NCBI RefSeq assembly: GCF_900111015.1
Contig: NZ_FOFS01000016.1
Location: forward strand, 1 to 64,000
Length of the DNA stretch: 64,000 nt
Reading direction: 5' to 3'
From: Solimonas aquatica
GTDB taxonomy: Bacteria; Pseudomonadota; Gammaproteobacteria; Nevskiales; Nevskiaceae
Shown: piece by piece, positions 17,921 through 27,722 of the stretch
Numbering within the stretch: the first letter of the stretch is position 1
Layout of the letters: each line of letters begins with the position of its first letter
Translations under genes and position numbers: made by a program
The notes under the pieces: generated by a model
Database searches by the model: none
Seen by the model: only the letters and a program-made list of their open reading frames with translations
What the model was told of the DNA's origin: nothing

Positions 17921-18832
17921 TCACCCCTTCGCGCGAGCTTGATGCTCCGCCAGCAGCTCGCTGATGCGCTGATCCTTCTCGCTCCACAGGCGGCCGATCC
18001 AGCTGTGGAAGCGGGCACGGAATTCCGGGTCGGTTTCGTAGCTGCCCTGATAGAAATCGTGCGGCACCTGCAGCTGGCGGACTTCCACGATCACGGAATT
18101 GACGCGCCCGCACAGGAAATCCCAGAACTCGCGCGCGCCCTGCGGGTAGACGATGGTCACGTCCAGCAGGCAGTCGAGCTGCTGGCCCAGGGTCGAGAGC
18201 GCGAAGGCGAAGCCGCCGGATTTGGGCTTGAGCAGATGCCGGTAGGGTGATTTTTGCCGCGCATGCTTCTCGGTCTTGAAGCGCGTGCCTTCGAGAAAAT
18301 TCAGAATCATGGCCGGCTGATTGCGAAACGCCTCGCAGGCGCGGCGGGTGCGGGCGATGTCCTGGCCCTTGAGCGCGGGATTCCTGGCCACCTGCTCCTT
18401 GGTATGGCGCAGCATGAAGGGGTAATCCAGCCCCCACCAGGCCAGGCCCAGCACCGGCACCCAGATCAGCTGCTGCTTGAGAAAGAACTTGAAGAACGGT
18501 GCGCGGCCATCGAAGGCCTTGATCAGCACCATGATGTCATTCCAGCTCTGGTGATTGGCGCAGACCAGATACTGCCCCCGGGGATTGAGCTCGGCGTGGA
18601 TGCGGATGTCCCAGTGGATCGGCAGCAGCAGATCCGCGAGCAGCACATCGACATGGCCCCAGCGCTGCGCGCACCAGGCCACGCCGCGCGAGACGCGGTC
18701 CCGCGCCGGGCCCTTGGGCAAGAGCAGCTTGACCAGCACCAGCACGTACAGCGGCGTGGCCCAGAACACCGTGTTGATCACCAAAATCAAGCCGCAAACC
18801 GCGCCGCGCAGCGACGCCAGTGCCGAATTCAT
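17921..18832 (-). CDS. lysophospholipid acyltransferase-family protein (YihG-like)
   Basis: The 303-residue membrane-associated protein has an N-terminal hydrophobic anchor (residues 8-40) and the acyltransferase motifs: NHQSWND (the HX4D box) and, about 90 residues later, FLEGTRF. It matches the YihG/YihG-like branch, which moves acyl chains onto lysophosphatidic acid-type acceptors. A purine-rich AAGGGGAAG site precedes the start. It is convergent with metW, with only 34 bases between the stops. Confidence 0.88.
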   Translation of the reverse strand: MNSALASLRGAVCGLILVINTVFWATPLYVLVLVKLLLPKGPARDRVSRGVAWCAQRWGHVDVLLADLLLPIHWDIRIHAELNPRGQYLVCANHQSWNDIMVLIKAFDGRAPFFKFFLKQQLIWVPVLGLAWWGLDYPFMLRHTKEQVARNPALKGQDIARTRRACEAFRNQPAMILNFLEGTRFKTEKHARQKSPYRHLLKPKSGGFAFALSTLGQQLDCLLDVTIVYPQGAREFWDFLCGRVNSVIVEVRQLQVPHDFYQGSYETDPEFRARFHSWIGRLWSEKDQRISELLAEHQARAKG

Positions 18833-18876
18833 GTCTTCCCCTTGTGGTTTTTTGATGCCGCGTCAGGCGCACCGCT

Positions 18877-19359
18877 TCAGTAGCGGTAGGTCTTGGCGCG
18901 TCGCGAGCCGTTTTCGTCGTAGACCGCGGCGCCGCGCCACTCGCCCGCCGGCAGACGCACCAGCAGGCAGGGACTGCTGGGCTCCGGCGGCGGTGCGCTG
19001 TCCGGGCGCGGCGTGATGGCGGTGACGTGCAGGCGCGCGACATCGCCGTCGACGTAGGCGCTGGGGTCCACCAGCAGGCCGTAGCCACCGCTGGGGCGCT
19101 GCCCCATGCCGATCAGCACATAGGAGGCGGGCGGCAGCGGCTCACCCGGATGCAGATCCACACCGGCCTGCGCCTCGTAATTGAGCACCGCCTCCGCCGT
19201 GATGAAAAACTGCGCACTCAGCTTCTCCGAACTGGCGGGGCAGAACTGGCTACGGCCGGCCTCCACCACCGTGACCGCCCGCGCCGGCACAAACAGCCCG
19301 ACCAGGGTCGAGCAGGCCGACAAAGGCAGAACCAGCAGCAGCAGCAACGCGCGTTTCAT
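18877..19359 (-). CDS. lipoprotein with PrcB-like C-terminal domain
   Basis: The 160-residue protein starts with a lipoprotein signal, lipobox LSAC around Cys16, so it should be anchored in the envelope. The rest resembles the PrcB C-terminal fold: GMGQRPSGGYGL, a VTAITPRP strand and a conserved PCLLVRLPAG strand. PrcB is known as a partner of the PrcA protease in treponemes; in proteobacteria the function is unknown. I set the start at 19359, directly before the signal sequence. Confidence 0.72.
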   Translation of the reverse strand: MKRALLLLLVLPLSACSTLVGLFVPARAVTVVEAGRSQFCPASSEKLSAQFFITAEAVLNYEAQAGVDLHPGEPLPPASYVLIGMGQRPSGGYGLLVDPSAYVDGDVARLHVTAITPRPDSAPPPEPSSPCLLVRLPAGEWRGAAVYDENGSRRAKTYRY

Positions 19360-19470
19360 CGTCGACTCCAATCGGTTTTGCAGGCCGGCCGCGGCGCACC
19401 CGCACCGGCGCTGCGGATGGTAACTGGTTTGCCGCCCGATCCGGCAAGCGCCGCCGTCCACCCGGGGGCT

Positions 19471-19496
19471 CTTGAAAATTTTCCGGCGCCCCCTAT
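19471..19496 (+). promoter_or_regulatory. sigma-32 heat-shock promoter of hsp20
   Basis: CTTGAAA (19471-19477) and CCCCTAT (19490-19496) are 12 bases apart, a close match to the heat-shock consensus CTTGAAA-N(11-15)-CCCCATnT. The hsp20 start codon is about 65 bases downstream. Sequence match plus gene context makes this a good prediction. Confidence 0.75.
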
Positions 19497-19563
19497 CTGA
19501 GAGTCATCGCCAGCTGCGAGCCGATTTGAAACCCTGTTCAACACTTCACTTTTGGAGAGCAAC

Positions 19564-19998
19564 ATGAGCGTCAACCATTACCAGCCCTGGGGCCTGCACC
19601 GCGATCTGCTGAACGAAGTCAGCCGCTATTTCGAGCGCAGCGGCGCGGACGCTTCCAGCGCCGCCACCGCCGACTGGGCACCTGCTGTGGACATCGAGGA
19701 ATACGCCGATAAGTTCGTGCTGTACGCCGACGTTCCCGGCATCGATCCGGCCAGCATCGAGGTCACCCTGGAGAAAGGCGTGCTGACGCTGGCCGGCCAG
19801 CGCGAGCAGACCGTGGAGCAGGCGGGCATCGAGCGCAAGCGCCGCGAACGCGCCAACGGCAAGTTCCTGCGCCGCTTCGTGCTGCCGGACACCGCCGACG
19901 CCGATGCGGTTTCGGCCAGCGGCAAGAACGGCGTGCTGCAGATCGTGATTCCCAAGCGGGCGCAGGCGCAGCCGCGCAAGATCACGGTCACCCACTGA
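19564..19998 (+). CDS. Hsp20/alpha-crystallin small heat-shock protein
   Basis: The 144-residue holdase chaperone has a short N-terminal arm and an alpha-crystallin domain (about 40-130). WAPAVDIEEYADKFVLYADVPG opens the domain and GVLQIVIPK ends it. The ATG at 19564 lies three bases after GGAGAGC; an upstream ATG would add four residues. It is preceded by a sigma-32-type promoter and followed by a terminator and a DnaJ gene, so this is a small heat-shock neighbourhood. Confidence 0.93.
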   Translation: MSVNHYQPWGLHRDLLNEVSRYFERSGADASSAATADWAPAVDIEEYADKFVLYADVPGIDPASIEVTLEKGVLTLAGQREQTVEQAGIERKRRERANGKFLRRFVLPDTADADAVSASGKNGVLQIVIPKRAQAQPRKITVTH

Positions 19999-20055
19999 TC
20001 CGGGGATGCGCAGACGCTGATCGCCGGCGGCGCCCGGCCGACCGATGCGGTAAGT

Positions 20056-20083
20056 GCGGGGCGCGCAAGCGCCCCGCTTTCGT
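20056..20083 (+). terminator. terminator-like hairpin after hsp20
   Basis: A perfect 9-bp GC stem (GCGGGGCGC, 20056-20064 with 20069-20077) with a GCAA tetraloop is followed by TTTCGTTT. It lies between hsp20 and the DnaJ gene and may end or attenuate the hsp20 transcript. Confidence 0.7.
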
Positions 20084-20120
20084 TTAGATTGTCGGTTTGT
20101 TGATTCGCCATCGAGCTGCA

Positions 20121-21071
20121 ATGGAATACAAGGACTACTACAAGATTCTCGGTGTCTCTCGCTCGGCCACGCCCGAGGAGATCAAGCGCGCCTACCGCAA
20201 GCTGGCGCGCGAGTTCCATCCGGACAAGAACAAGGATGCCGGCGCCGAGGCGCGCTTCAAGGAAGTCAACGAGGCCAACGAGGTGCTGAGCGACCCGGAA
20301 AAGCGCAAGGCCTATGACGCGCTGGGCGCCAACTGGAAGGCCGGCCAGCAGTTCAATCCGCCACCCGGCTGGGACTTCGGCGGTGGCGCGGGCGGCTTTG
20401 GCGGCGGCTTCGATACCCGTGGTTTCAGCCGTGGCCGTACGCGCGCCGGCGCCGCAGGCGCAGGCATGGGCGGCGCGGGCGGCTTTTCCGATTTCTTCTC
20501 GCAGCTGTTCGGCGGCGCCGCAGGCGGCTTTGGCGGCGCGGGCGGCGGCTTCCAGAACTTTGAAAACGCCACCCCCGGCGACACCCGCGCCAAGCTCAGC
20601 ATCAATCTGGAAGATTCCTACGAAGGCGCGCAGCGGCAGATCAGCATCGGCGAGCGCGTGCTGAACGTGCGCGTGCCCAAGGGCGTGACTTCAGGCCAGA
20701 CCATCCGCCTGGCCGGCCAGGGCTCGCAGGGCGGCGATCTGCTGCTGGAGCTGGAATTTGCGCCGCACAAGCAGTTCCGCGCCGAAGGCCGCGATGTGCA
20801 CGTCACCGTGAATCTCGCGCCCTGGGAAGCGGCGCTGGGCGGCAAGCTGCCGGTGCCGACACTGGGCGGCACGGTGGAACTCAATCTGCCGGCCAACAGC
20901 CGTGGCGGCCAGAAGCTGCGCCTGAAAGGCCGTGGCCTGCCGGGCGCCACGCCGGGCGACCAGTTCGTGAACCTGCAGATCGTGCAGCCGCCGGCGGCCA
21001 GCGATGCCGACCGCGCGGTCTACGAAAGCATGGCCAAGCACTTTGCCGGCTTTGACCCGCGTCAAAACTAA
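20121..21071 (+). CDS. cbpA: DnaJ-class co-chaperone, CbpA type
   Basis: The 316-residue protein has an N-terminal J domain with HPD at residues 33-35, a Gly/Phe-rich linker (about 85-150) and the DnaJ C-terminal substrate-binding domains (about 160-305, with [15 protein letters not shown]). It lacks the four CxxCxGxG zinc repeats of DnaJ, so it is the type II CbpA form. It stimulates DnaK ATPase. The ATG at 20121 is chosen because MEYKDYY is the standard J-domain start. Confidence 0.92.
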   Translation: MEYKDYYKILGVSRSATPEEIKRAYRKLAREFHPDKNKDAGAEARFKEVNEANEVLSDPEKRKAYDALGANWKAGQQFNPPPGWDFGGGAGGFGGGFDTRGFSRGRTRAGAAGAGMGGAGGFSDFFSQLFGGAAGGFGGAGGGFQNFENATPGDTRAKLSINLEDSYEGAQRQISIGERVLNVRVPKGVTSGQTIRLAGQGSQGGDLLLELEFAPHKQFRAEGRDVHVTVNLAPWEAALGGKLPVPTLGGTVELNLPANSRGGQKLRLKGRGLPGATPGDQFVNLQIVQPPAASDADRAVYESMAKHFAGFDPRQN

Positions 21072-21092
21072 GTCCGCGCCGGCGGCCTAGAG

Positions 21093-21119
21093 TCCTTCGC
21101 ACAGTTCGTGTGCGAAGGA
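21093..21119 (+). promoter_or_regulatory. hairpin masking the ribosome site of the DUF2892 gene
   Basis: TCCTTCGCAC (21093-21102) pairs perfectly with GTGCGAAGGA (21110-21119) across a 7-base loop. The right arm contains five of the six bases of the ribosome site AAGGAG (21115-21120) for the ATG at 21128. Such a structure could block translation until melted or bound. It could instead be a weak terminator for the DnaJ gene, but no T-run follows. Confidence 0.5.
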
Positions 21120-21127
21120 GCAGGCAG

Positions 21128-21322
21128 ATGAATCCTAATGTCGGCGGTATCGATCGCGTGCTGCGTATCGTCGCGGGGCTGGGCCTGCTGGCCTGGGCCA
21201 CCGTGGGCGGCGGTCCGGTCTGGGCCTGGGTGGGCATCGTGCCCCTGGCCACGGGCGCGCTGGGCTGGTGCCCGGCCTATCTGCCGCTGGGCATCAATAC
21301 CTGCAAGATGAAGAAAGCCTGA
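21128..21322 (+). CDS. DUF2892 (YgaP-like) small membrane protein
   Basis: The 64-residue protein has two hydrophobic helices and the DUF2892 signature: NVGGIDRVLRI at the start and LGWCPAYLPLGINTC at the end. The conserved cysteines at the end are those seen in the membrane part of YgaP-like rhodanese proteins. It starts after a clear AAGGAG that is largely buried in a hairpin. The gene follows the DnaJ gene by 56 bases. Confidence 0.85.
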   Translation: MNPNVGGIDRVLRIVAGLGLLAWATVGGGPVWAWVGIVPLATGALGWCPAYLPLGINTCKMKKA

Positions 21323-21338
21323 AAGGCAGCACCGCGCG

Positions 21339-21369
21339 CTGCAGGAGCGGGGCTTGCCCGCTCCTGCAG
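21339..21369. repeat. REP-like palindrome
   Basis: CTGCAGGAGCGGG (21339-21351) pairs with CCCGCTCCTGCAG (21357-21369) around GCTTG. The core GGAGCGGG-CTTG-CCCGC is the kind found in pseudomonad REP sequences. It lies between the convergent DUF2892 gene and fbp, where it may also stop transcription, though no T-run is present. Confidence 0.6.
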
Positions 21370-21383
21370 CCGATGCCGATCTT

Positions 21384-22403
21384 TTAGCCCTGGGCTTCCA
21401 GGTGGTAGCGCGTGGCCACTTCCACCTCGTTCTTGGAACCCAGGAACACCGCCACGCGCTGGTGCAGCTTTTCGGGCTGGATTTCCAGAATGCGCTGCGC
21501 GCCGTTGGTAGCGGCGCCGCCGGCCTGTTCGACGATGAAGCTCATGGGATTGGCTTCGTACATCAGACGCAGCCTGCCCGGCTTGTCCGGGTCCTTCTGG
21601 TCGCGCGGATAGATGAAGATGCCGCCGCGGGTCAGGATGCGGTGCACGTCGGCCACCATCGAGGCCACCCAGCGCATGTTGAAGTCCTTGCCGCGCGGAC
21701 CGGTCTTGCCGGCCAGCAGCTCGCTGGCATAGCGCTGCATCGGCGGGAACCAATGGCGCTGGTTGGACATGTTGATGGCGAATTCCTTGGTGTCCGCCGG
21801 AATGCGCAAGTCCCGCTTGGTGAGCAGGAAGGAGCCCAGCTCGCGATCCAGGGTGAACTCGTGGGTGCCGTGGCCGATGGTGAGCACCAGCATGGTGCTC
21901 GGGCCGTACACCGTGTAACCGGCCGCCACCTGCTGCGTGCCCGGCTGCAGGAAGTGCTCGGTCTTGAGCTCGTCGATGCCGTCCGGGCACTTGAGCACCG
22001 AGAAGATGGTGCCGACGCTGACGTTCACGTCGATATTGCTGGAGCCGTCCAGCGGATCGAACAGCAGCAGGTAATTGCCCTTCGGGTAGGCGTTGGGAAT
22101 CTTGCTGAAGTCGTCCATTTCCTCCGAGGCGCAGCCGGCCAGATGGCCGCCCCACTCATTGGCTTCCAGCAGGATTTCGTTGGACAGCACGTCGAGCTTC
22201 TTCTGCGCCTCGCCCTGGATGTTGCCGGTGCCGGCCTCGCCGAGCACGCCGCCCAGCGCGCCCTTGCTCACGGCATGCGAGATGGCCTTGCAGGCGCGTG
22301 CCACCACCTCGATGAGCAGGCGCAGGTCGGGATTGATGTGACCGGCGCGCTGCGCCTCGATCAGAAAACGGGTGAGGGCTATGGGTTTCGTGGGTGTGCT
22401 CAT
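21384..22403 (-). CDS. fbp: class I fructose-1,6-bisphosphatase
   Basis: The 339-residue gluconeogenic enzyme removes the 1-phosphate of fructose-1,6-bisphosphate. The metal site is in [13 protein letters not shown], and the catalytic region near the C-terminus contains the family motif GGxxxYP as GGIFIYP. The length and the N-terminal region (TLTRFLI-like) match FBPase I. The start at 22403 is used because the sequence upstream does not resemble the family. Confidence 0.95.
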   Translation of the reverse strand: MSTPTKPIALTRFLIEAQRAGHINPDLRLLIEVVARACKAISHAVSKGALGGVLGEAGTGNIQGEAQKKLDVLSNEILLEANEWGGHLAGCASEEMDDFSKIPNAYPKGNYLLLFDPLDGSSNIDVNVSVGTIFSVLKCPDGIDELKTEHFLQPGTQQVAAGYTVYGPSTMLVLTIGHGTHEFTLDRELGSFLLTKRDLRIPADTKEFAINMSNQRHWFPPMQRYASELLAGKTGPRGKDFNMRWVASMVADVHRILTRGGIFIYPRDQKDPDKPGRLRLMYEANPMSFIVEQAGGAATNGAQRILEIQPEKLHQRVAVFLGSKNEVEVATRYHLEAQG

Positions 22404-22521
22404 GGGCAGCGTGGACCTGACGATTCGAAGGAGTTCGTCATTGTCGTGACTGGCGGGCGCTTTGCAAGCGCGGGCGCCCAAACCCTGCAGTCCCCGCACT
22501 CAATGCCACCGCCCGGGTATC

Positions 22522-22992
22522 TCAGCCGGCGAGCTTCACCACCGACTCGGCCACCGCCAGCCAGACACCCTGGCGCCTGGCAAACACCGCCGTGAACCTC
22601 AGCGTGCCCTGATCTTCCTTGTCTTCGAAAGTCCATTTTGCACGCCACTCCCCGGTCACGATGCCGGTTTCACCCCAGTGCCGCACGAGCTGCTTGCTGA
22701 TCAGATACGAGTCGAACCTGGTCTTGCGCAGGGAATCCAGGTACTGCGCCTTGCTGTACGTGCTGCCGTCAAAGTCCACGAGCATGAAGTGCTCATCGAG
22801 CAACTGCTCCAGCGCGGCAATGTCGCCCTCTTTTTCGGCCCTGCCCCAGGCATTGTCACGCGCCAGCAGAACCTGCTGCTCGTCCGCGCCGGGCGCCTGC
22901 GATTTTTGCTGGCGCGATGCGCCTGCGGCTCCCGCCGCCGGAATCAACAGCCCCGCTGCCGCGCCGCACAGCACGAAATCGCGTCGTTTCAT
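22522..22992 (-). CDS. exported NTF2-like (DUF4440) protein
   Basis: The 156-residue protein begins with a twin-arginine-looking signal (MKRRDFVLCGAAAGLL, then an Ala-rich region) and continues as a cone-shaped NTF2-like fold: ARDNAWGRAEKEGDIAALEQLL, DEHFMLVDFDG, and a late VFARRQGVWLAVAES strand. DUF4440 proteins are often small enzymes or binding domains; no function is assigned. An AGGAGAGC ribosome site lies just upstream of 22992. Confidence 0.75.
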   Translation of the reverse strand: MKRRDFVLCGAAAGLLIPAAGAAGASRQQKSQAPGADEQQVLLARDNAWGRAEKEGDIAALEQLLDEHFMLVDFDGSTYSKAQYLDSLRKTRFDSYLISKQLVRHWGETGIVTGEWRAKWTFEDKEDQGTLRFTAVFARRQGVWLAVAESVVKLAG

Positions 22993-23284
22993 CTTGCTCT
23001 CCTCCTGATTGCCACAGATCCCGCCAGCTTGAAGTACCGCACAGGCGAATATAGCGCCTGAGCCAGCCGCCGCCACACAGGCGGACCGCGCCTGCCTTTC
23101 TAGCCTGACGCGGCAGTCGCATCCTGCAAGCCCGGCAGCCTGCCTGTTCAATGCGAATCGCCTGCACTCCAGGACATTGCCCGATCGCGGGCCGAGTCTC
23201 AGTCTGCCGCCCCACATGGTTCAGTGCCGGTTAAAACCGAGACGCCGAACCTGAAGACTCACACATGCCATGCAGGAGGAGACC

Positions 23285-24025
23285 ATGAGCCAACTCGAAA
23301 TGGGCGCCGGCAGCTCGAAGCTCAAGCTGGGCATCGCCGGAGCCGTACTCACCGTTTTCGGCGCAGCCGCTTACGCGCTGACCAGTTCTTCAGCCACGCT
23401 GCCAGCCAAGCCCGCAGCGGCCGCGATGACGATCCCTCAGACGCCGGCCAGTGAAGCCGCGCAGCCGACACCGTCTGAACCCGCAGCAGCGCCCACGCCA
23501 ACGCCCTCCGCTGCCGCCGCACCGGCAGCCGACAGCACCAGCGAGGCAGCAGCGGCAGCTGAAGCGGTGGCCCCGAGCAGCGCATCGGCCGCAAATCCGC
23601 AGCCGCTGGACGAGACCGCGCTGAACGCGCCGCCCGCCAAGGACAGCGCCGCCGCACAAACACCGGCACCCGCCGCCAAGCCCCGGCGCGTGGCTCACAA
23701 CCAGCCTGTGGTGCCGGAACGTCCGCCGGCGCACGCCGTGCTGCGTGAATGGTGGAAGAGTGACACCAACTCGCCGTATGCCGTGAACTTCGTCGGTCAG
23801 GCCGCAGGCAGCAACGCTCTGGTGGTGCTGTTCGCCAATCCCGTGAGCGCCGCACAAGCCAGCCAGCGCATCAGCGTGCTCGATGCCAGCGGCAAGGCCG
23901 TGGCCACCAACTGGGAAAACGGCAACAACCCGCGCGTGCTCGTGCAGAACCAGCTCAGCCCCGGACGCTACACCGTGGTGGTGGACAGCGGCAGCCGGGT
24001 GTCGGGGCCGGTGTATATCCAGTAA
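23285..24025 (+). CDS. hypothetical membrane-anchored Ala/Pro-rich protein
   Basis: I do not recognise a family. The 246-residue protein has one N-terminal membrane segment (about 15-35), a long Ala/Pro/Thr-rich spacer (about 40-150, likely periplasmic), and a small globular C-terminal domain (about 165-246) with alternating hydrophobic strands, such as ALVVLFANPV, ISVLDASGKAV and GRYTVVVDSG. That end resembles a CopC-like or other immunoglobulin-like fold. The ATG at 23285 follows GGAGGAG; the in-frame ATG at 23270 lies inside that site. Confidence 0.65.
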   Translation: MSQLEMGAGSSKLKLGIAGAVLTVFGAAAYALTSSSATLPAKPAAAAMTIPQTPASEAAQPTPSEPAAAPTPTPSAAAAPAADSTSEAAAAAEAVAPSSASAANPQPLDETALNAPPAKDSAAAQTPAPAAKPRRVAHNQPVVPERPPAHAVLREWWKSDTNSPYAVNFVGQAAGSNALVVLFANPVSAAQASQRISVLDASGKAVATNWENGNNPRVLVQNQLSPGRYTVVVDSGSRVSGPVYIQ

Positions 24026-24039
24026 CCAATCTCAAAGCA

Positions 24040-24077
24040 AATCAAAAAACCCGCTTCGTATAGCGGGTTTTTTGATT
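24040..24077. terminator. bidirectional intrinsic terminator
   Basis: A 16-bp perfect stem (24040-24055 with 24062-24077) contains AAAAAACCCGCT on one arm and AGCGGGTTTTTT on the other, so U-runs form on both strands. It separates two convergent genes. Confidence 0.9.
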
Positions 24078-24283
24078 CATCGCGCGGCGAGCGCGAGAAG
24101 AAAATCCGGCACGTAACTGTGCCACGGTCGACGCTTCACCTCCTGAGTCTCGGGCAGCAGTCGCACGTTCATGGCCGAGGGGCGCTTGCGCAGTTGTTCG
24201 GGCAGGTGCGTGACGGGGATGCGGACGTTGAGATATTTGCCGTCGGCAGTGAGCTGCACGGCGAATGGCAGGGTGTCGATCAT
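24077..24283 (-). CDS. hypothetical 68-residue protein
   Basis: I do not recognise a family. The protein begins MIDTLPFAVQLTADG and has a strand-rich first half and a basic second half (RKRPSAMNVRLL, EVKRRPWHS), with no signal or membrane segment. The start at 24283 is preferred over one 57 bases upstream, because GGAGCC precedes it and the extension is Ser/Pro-rich. It may be transcribed with the WYL regulator 83 bases upstream, since both are on the minus strand. Confidence 0.5.
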   Translation of the reverse strand: MIDTLPFAVQLTADGKYLNVRIPVTHLPEQLRKRPSAMNVRLLPETQEVKRRPWHSYVPDFLLALAAR

Positions 24284-24366
24284 GGCAAGGCTCCGGCTTG
24301 GCGTTGAGTGCCGGGGCATTGTGCTGGGGCGCTGGCTCAAAACCTGAGCTTGGCGCGCGGCCCTGC

Positions 24367-25320
24367 TCAGCGATATTGCGCAGCGGCTTGTGTCAGGCGT
24401 TTGGAGACGGCCATGCGCAGGGCCAGCGGGCCCAGCACTTCCACTTCGGGACCGTAACGCAGGATGTCGAGGATCAGTTCTTCGTCGCGGTGATAGGGCA
24501 CGGAAAGTTCATAGCGGCCATCGGGCAGCCACACGCCTTGTTGTTGCGGATGCCAGGTTTCGGCAGCCACCCAGGGGGCGCGGCTGGCGGCGAAGCGCAG
24601 CACGGCGGTGGCGCTGGGGGCGCCACTGAAGATGCCGTAAGAGCCGCCCAGTGCCTCGTCGAGCTGAGTGTCCGGCAGCTCCTGTGCGGCACTGTCCAGC
24701 AGCTGCGCTTCGCACACACAGTCCACGGCGAAGGTGCGCAGGCCCATGGCGCGATGGCACCAGGCGTCCAGATACCAGTTGTCGCGATAGTGCACGAGGC
24801 GCTGCGGAGAGATTTCGCGCGCGCTGCGTTCGCTCTTGCCGCGCGCCTGGTAGTCGATCCGCACCCGCTTTCTTTGCAGCACAGCGGCGGCCAGTGTGGC
24901 GAAGTGCGCGCCGGGCGGACGCGCGGCGGCGCGCAGCAGGCGGATGCGTGAGGCCTGGCCGGTTTGCAGATGCTGGGATTTGAGAATCTGGTTCAAGCGT
25001 TCGCGCAGCGGGTCGAGCGCTTCATCGAGCAAGCCGGGCTGGAAACTGGCGAGCAGTTGTTGCAGCGAGAGCAGGCTTTGCAGTTCTTCGGCACTGAACC
25101 AGAAGCCGGGCAGTTCATACGCGGCATCGCTGTAGTGGTAGCCGCGCGGCTCGCGCGAGCTTTCCAGCGGCGCACCGAGCACATCGCGCAGATAGGCGAG
25201 CACGCGCTTGGTGGTGGCGCGCGAACATTCCAGCTCCGCCATCACGCGCTCGAAAGGCACCGGATAGCGGGAGCGCTTCATCAGCCGGTGCAGGCGGTAG
25301 ACGTGCTCGAAGGATTTCAT
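24367..25320 (-). CDS. WYL-domain transcriptional regulator
   Basis: The 317-residue protein has an N-terminal winged-helix DNA-binding domain (MKSFEHVYRLHRLMKRSRYPVP, then SRATTKRVLAYLRD) and a central WYL domain (about 150-230). That domain carries ISPQRLVHYRDNWYLDAWC, followed by the WCX C-terminal extension. WYL domains are thought to bind nucleic acid or nucleotide ligands; members regulate DNA damage or defence genes. No defence genes are next to it here; its neighbours are groESL and a small unknown gene. Confidence 0.9.
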   Translation of the reverse strand: MKSFEHVYRLHRLMKRSRYPVPFERVMAELECSRATTKRVLAYLRDVLGAPLESSREPRGYHYSDAAYELPGFWFSAEELQSLLSLQQLLASFQPGLLDEALDPLRERLNQILKSQHLQTGQASRIRLLRAAARPPGAHFATLAAAVLQRKRVRIDYQARGKSERSAREISPQRLVHYRDNWYLDAWCHRAMGLRTFAVDCVCEAQLLDSAAQELPDTQLDEALGGSYGIFSGAPSATAVLRFAASRAPWVAAETWHPQQQGVWLPDGRYELSVPYHRDEELILDILRYGPEVEVLGPLALRMAVSKRLTQAAAQYR

Positions 25321-25336
25321 CGCCTAAGCGTAACGC

Positions 25337-25371
25337 AAAAAAATCGGGGCGCCCTTGTGAGGCGCCCCGAT
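25337..25371 (-). terminator. terminator of the groESL transcript
   Basis: ATCGGGGCGCC (25343-25353) pairs with GGCGCCCCGAT (25361-25371). On the minus strand the stem is followed by at least six T residues (the A-run at 25337-25343). It lies 170 bases beyond the groEL stop and just before the WYL gene. This separates the two minus-strand transcripts. Confidence 0.85.
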
Positions 25372-25390
25372 CGTTGCAGCTTGTGATGCT

Positions 25391-25423
25391 GGCGGGTTAC
25401 GCGGCTTGCGCCGCTAACCCGCC
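25391..25423. repeat. palindromic repeat, GGCGGGTTA type
   Basis: GGCGGGTTA (25391-25399) and GCGGC (25401-25405) pair with GCCGC (25410-25414) and TAACCCGCC (25415-25423), leaving one bulged C. Similar GGCGGGTTAC...GTAACCCGCC units are dispersed in several proteobacterial genomes; that comparison is from memory. Confidence 0.55.
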
Positions 25424-25436
25424 CTGCGGCCAGCTT

Positions 25437-25521
25437 GTCATGCCCGCGAATGCGGGCATCCAGGATCGTGCGTACCGCCTGCCCGTCCTGCGTGCTGGAT
25501 TCCCGCTTGCGCGGGAATGAC
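25437..25521. repeat. 85-bp composite inverted repeat, copy 1 (MITE-like)
   Basis: Two small hairpins, ATGCCCGC-GAAT-GCGGGCAT (25440-25459) and ATTCCCGC-TTGC-GCGGGAAT (25499-25518), face each other. The outer ends form a larger near-perfect inverted repeat: GTCATGCCCGC...GCATCCAG at 25437-25463 against CTGGATTCCCGC...AATGAC at 25495-25521. The unit resembles the Neisseria dRS3 core ATTCCC-N8-GGGAAT. The same architecture occurs in the groES-groEL spacer at 27216-27281. Confidence 0.75.
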
Positions 25522-25542
25522 ATCAGCCTTCTTGGGCTTCTC

Positions 25543-27201
<1,659 letters not shown>

Positions 27202-27215
27202 TTAAATGATTTAAT

Positions 27216-27281
27216 CATTCCCGCGAAAGCGGGAATCCAGACTAGGAAGCGGCGCACTGGATCCCCGCTTGCGCGGGGATG
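27216..27281. repeat. 66-bp composite inverted repeat, copy 2 (MITE-like), between groES and groEL
   Basis: ATTCCCGC-GAAA-GCGGGAAT (27217-27236) followed by CCAG, and CTGG followed by ATCCCCGC-TTGC-GCGGGGAT (27261-27280), mirror each other around a 16-base spacer. The layout is the same as copy 1 at 25437-25521. It lies inside the operon, so the groESL transcript must contain two stable hairpins just before the groEL ribosome site. Confidence 0.78.
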
Positions 27282-27302
27282 CCCCATTGCAGCCGCAATG
27301 GG

Positions 27303-27593
27303 TCACTTCGCGAAAACGGCCATGATGTCGTCTTCGCGCATGACCAGCAGGTCCTGCCCGTCAACGCGCACTTCCGAACCCGAATACTTGCCGAACAGCA
27401 CGATGTCGCCGGCCTTCACGTCCAGCGCATTCAGCTTGCCGTCGTCGCCACGCTTGCCGGGGCCGACCGAGATCACTTCGCCCCGGGAGGGCTTCTCGGC
27501 AGCAGCGTCCGGAATGATGATGCCGCCAGCGGACTTCTTCTCTTCTTCCAGACGCTTCACGATCACGCGATCGTGCAGGGGACGCAGTTTCAT
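27303..27593 (-). CDS. groES: co-chaperonin GroES
   Basis: The 96-residue 10-kDa lid of GroEL has the standard start [14 protein letters not shown], the mobile loop ([21 protein letters not shown]) and the [14 protein letters not shown] end. It is the first gene of the groESL operon. A GGGAG ribosome site precedes it, and upstream are a heat-shock promoter and a CIRCE operator. Confidence 0.98.
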   Translation of the reverse strand: MKLRPLHDRVIVKRLEEEKKSAGGIIIPDAAAEKPSRGEVISVGPGKRGDDGKLNALDVKAGDIVLFGKYSGSEVRVDGQDLLVMREDDIMAVFAK

Positions 27594-27666
27594 AACGAAT
27601 CTCCCGATGGTTCAATAACTTGAGTGGAACTTCGGCGAATGCTCCCGGCCTTTTTGGCTGACCGTG

Positions 27667-27693
27667 TTAGCACTCTCAATCGAAGGCTGCTAA
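27667..27693 (-). promoter_or_regulatory. CIRCE operator (HrcA site) of groESL
   Basis: TTAGCACTC-N9-GGCTGCTAA reproduces the CIRCE inverted repeat TTAGCACTC-N9-GAGTGCTAA with two mismatches in the right arm. It lies immediately downstream of the predicted -10 element, where HrcA would block initiation. Confidence 0.8.
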
Positions 27694-27695
27694 TT

Positions 27696-27722
27696 CTTGG
27701 GGACAGCGGCCCCGGTTTCAAG
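27696..27722 (-). promoter_or_regulatory. sigma-32 heat-shock promoter of groESL
   Basis: Read on the minus strand, CTTGAAA (27722-27716) and CCCCAAG (27702-27696) are 13 bases apart, matching the heat-shock consensus spacing. The CIRCE operator begins three bases beyond the -10 element, and groES starts about 100 bases downstream. Confidence 0.78.

Noticed and set aside
24367..25320. Defence-island reading of the WYL regulator
   Set aside because: WYL proteins often sit in defence loci, but the neighbours here are groESL and a small unknown gene, with no nuclease or restriction gene.
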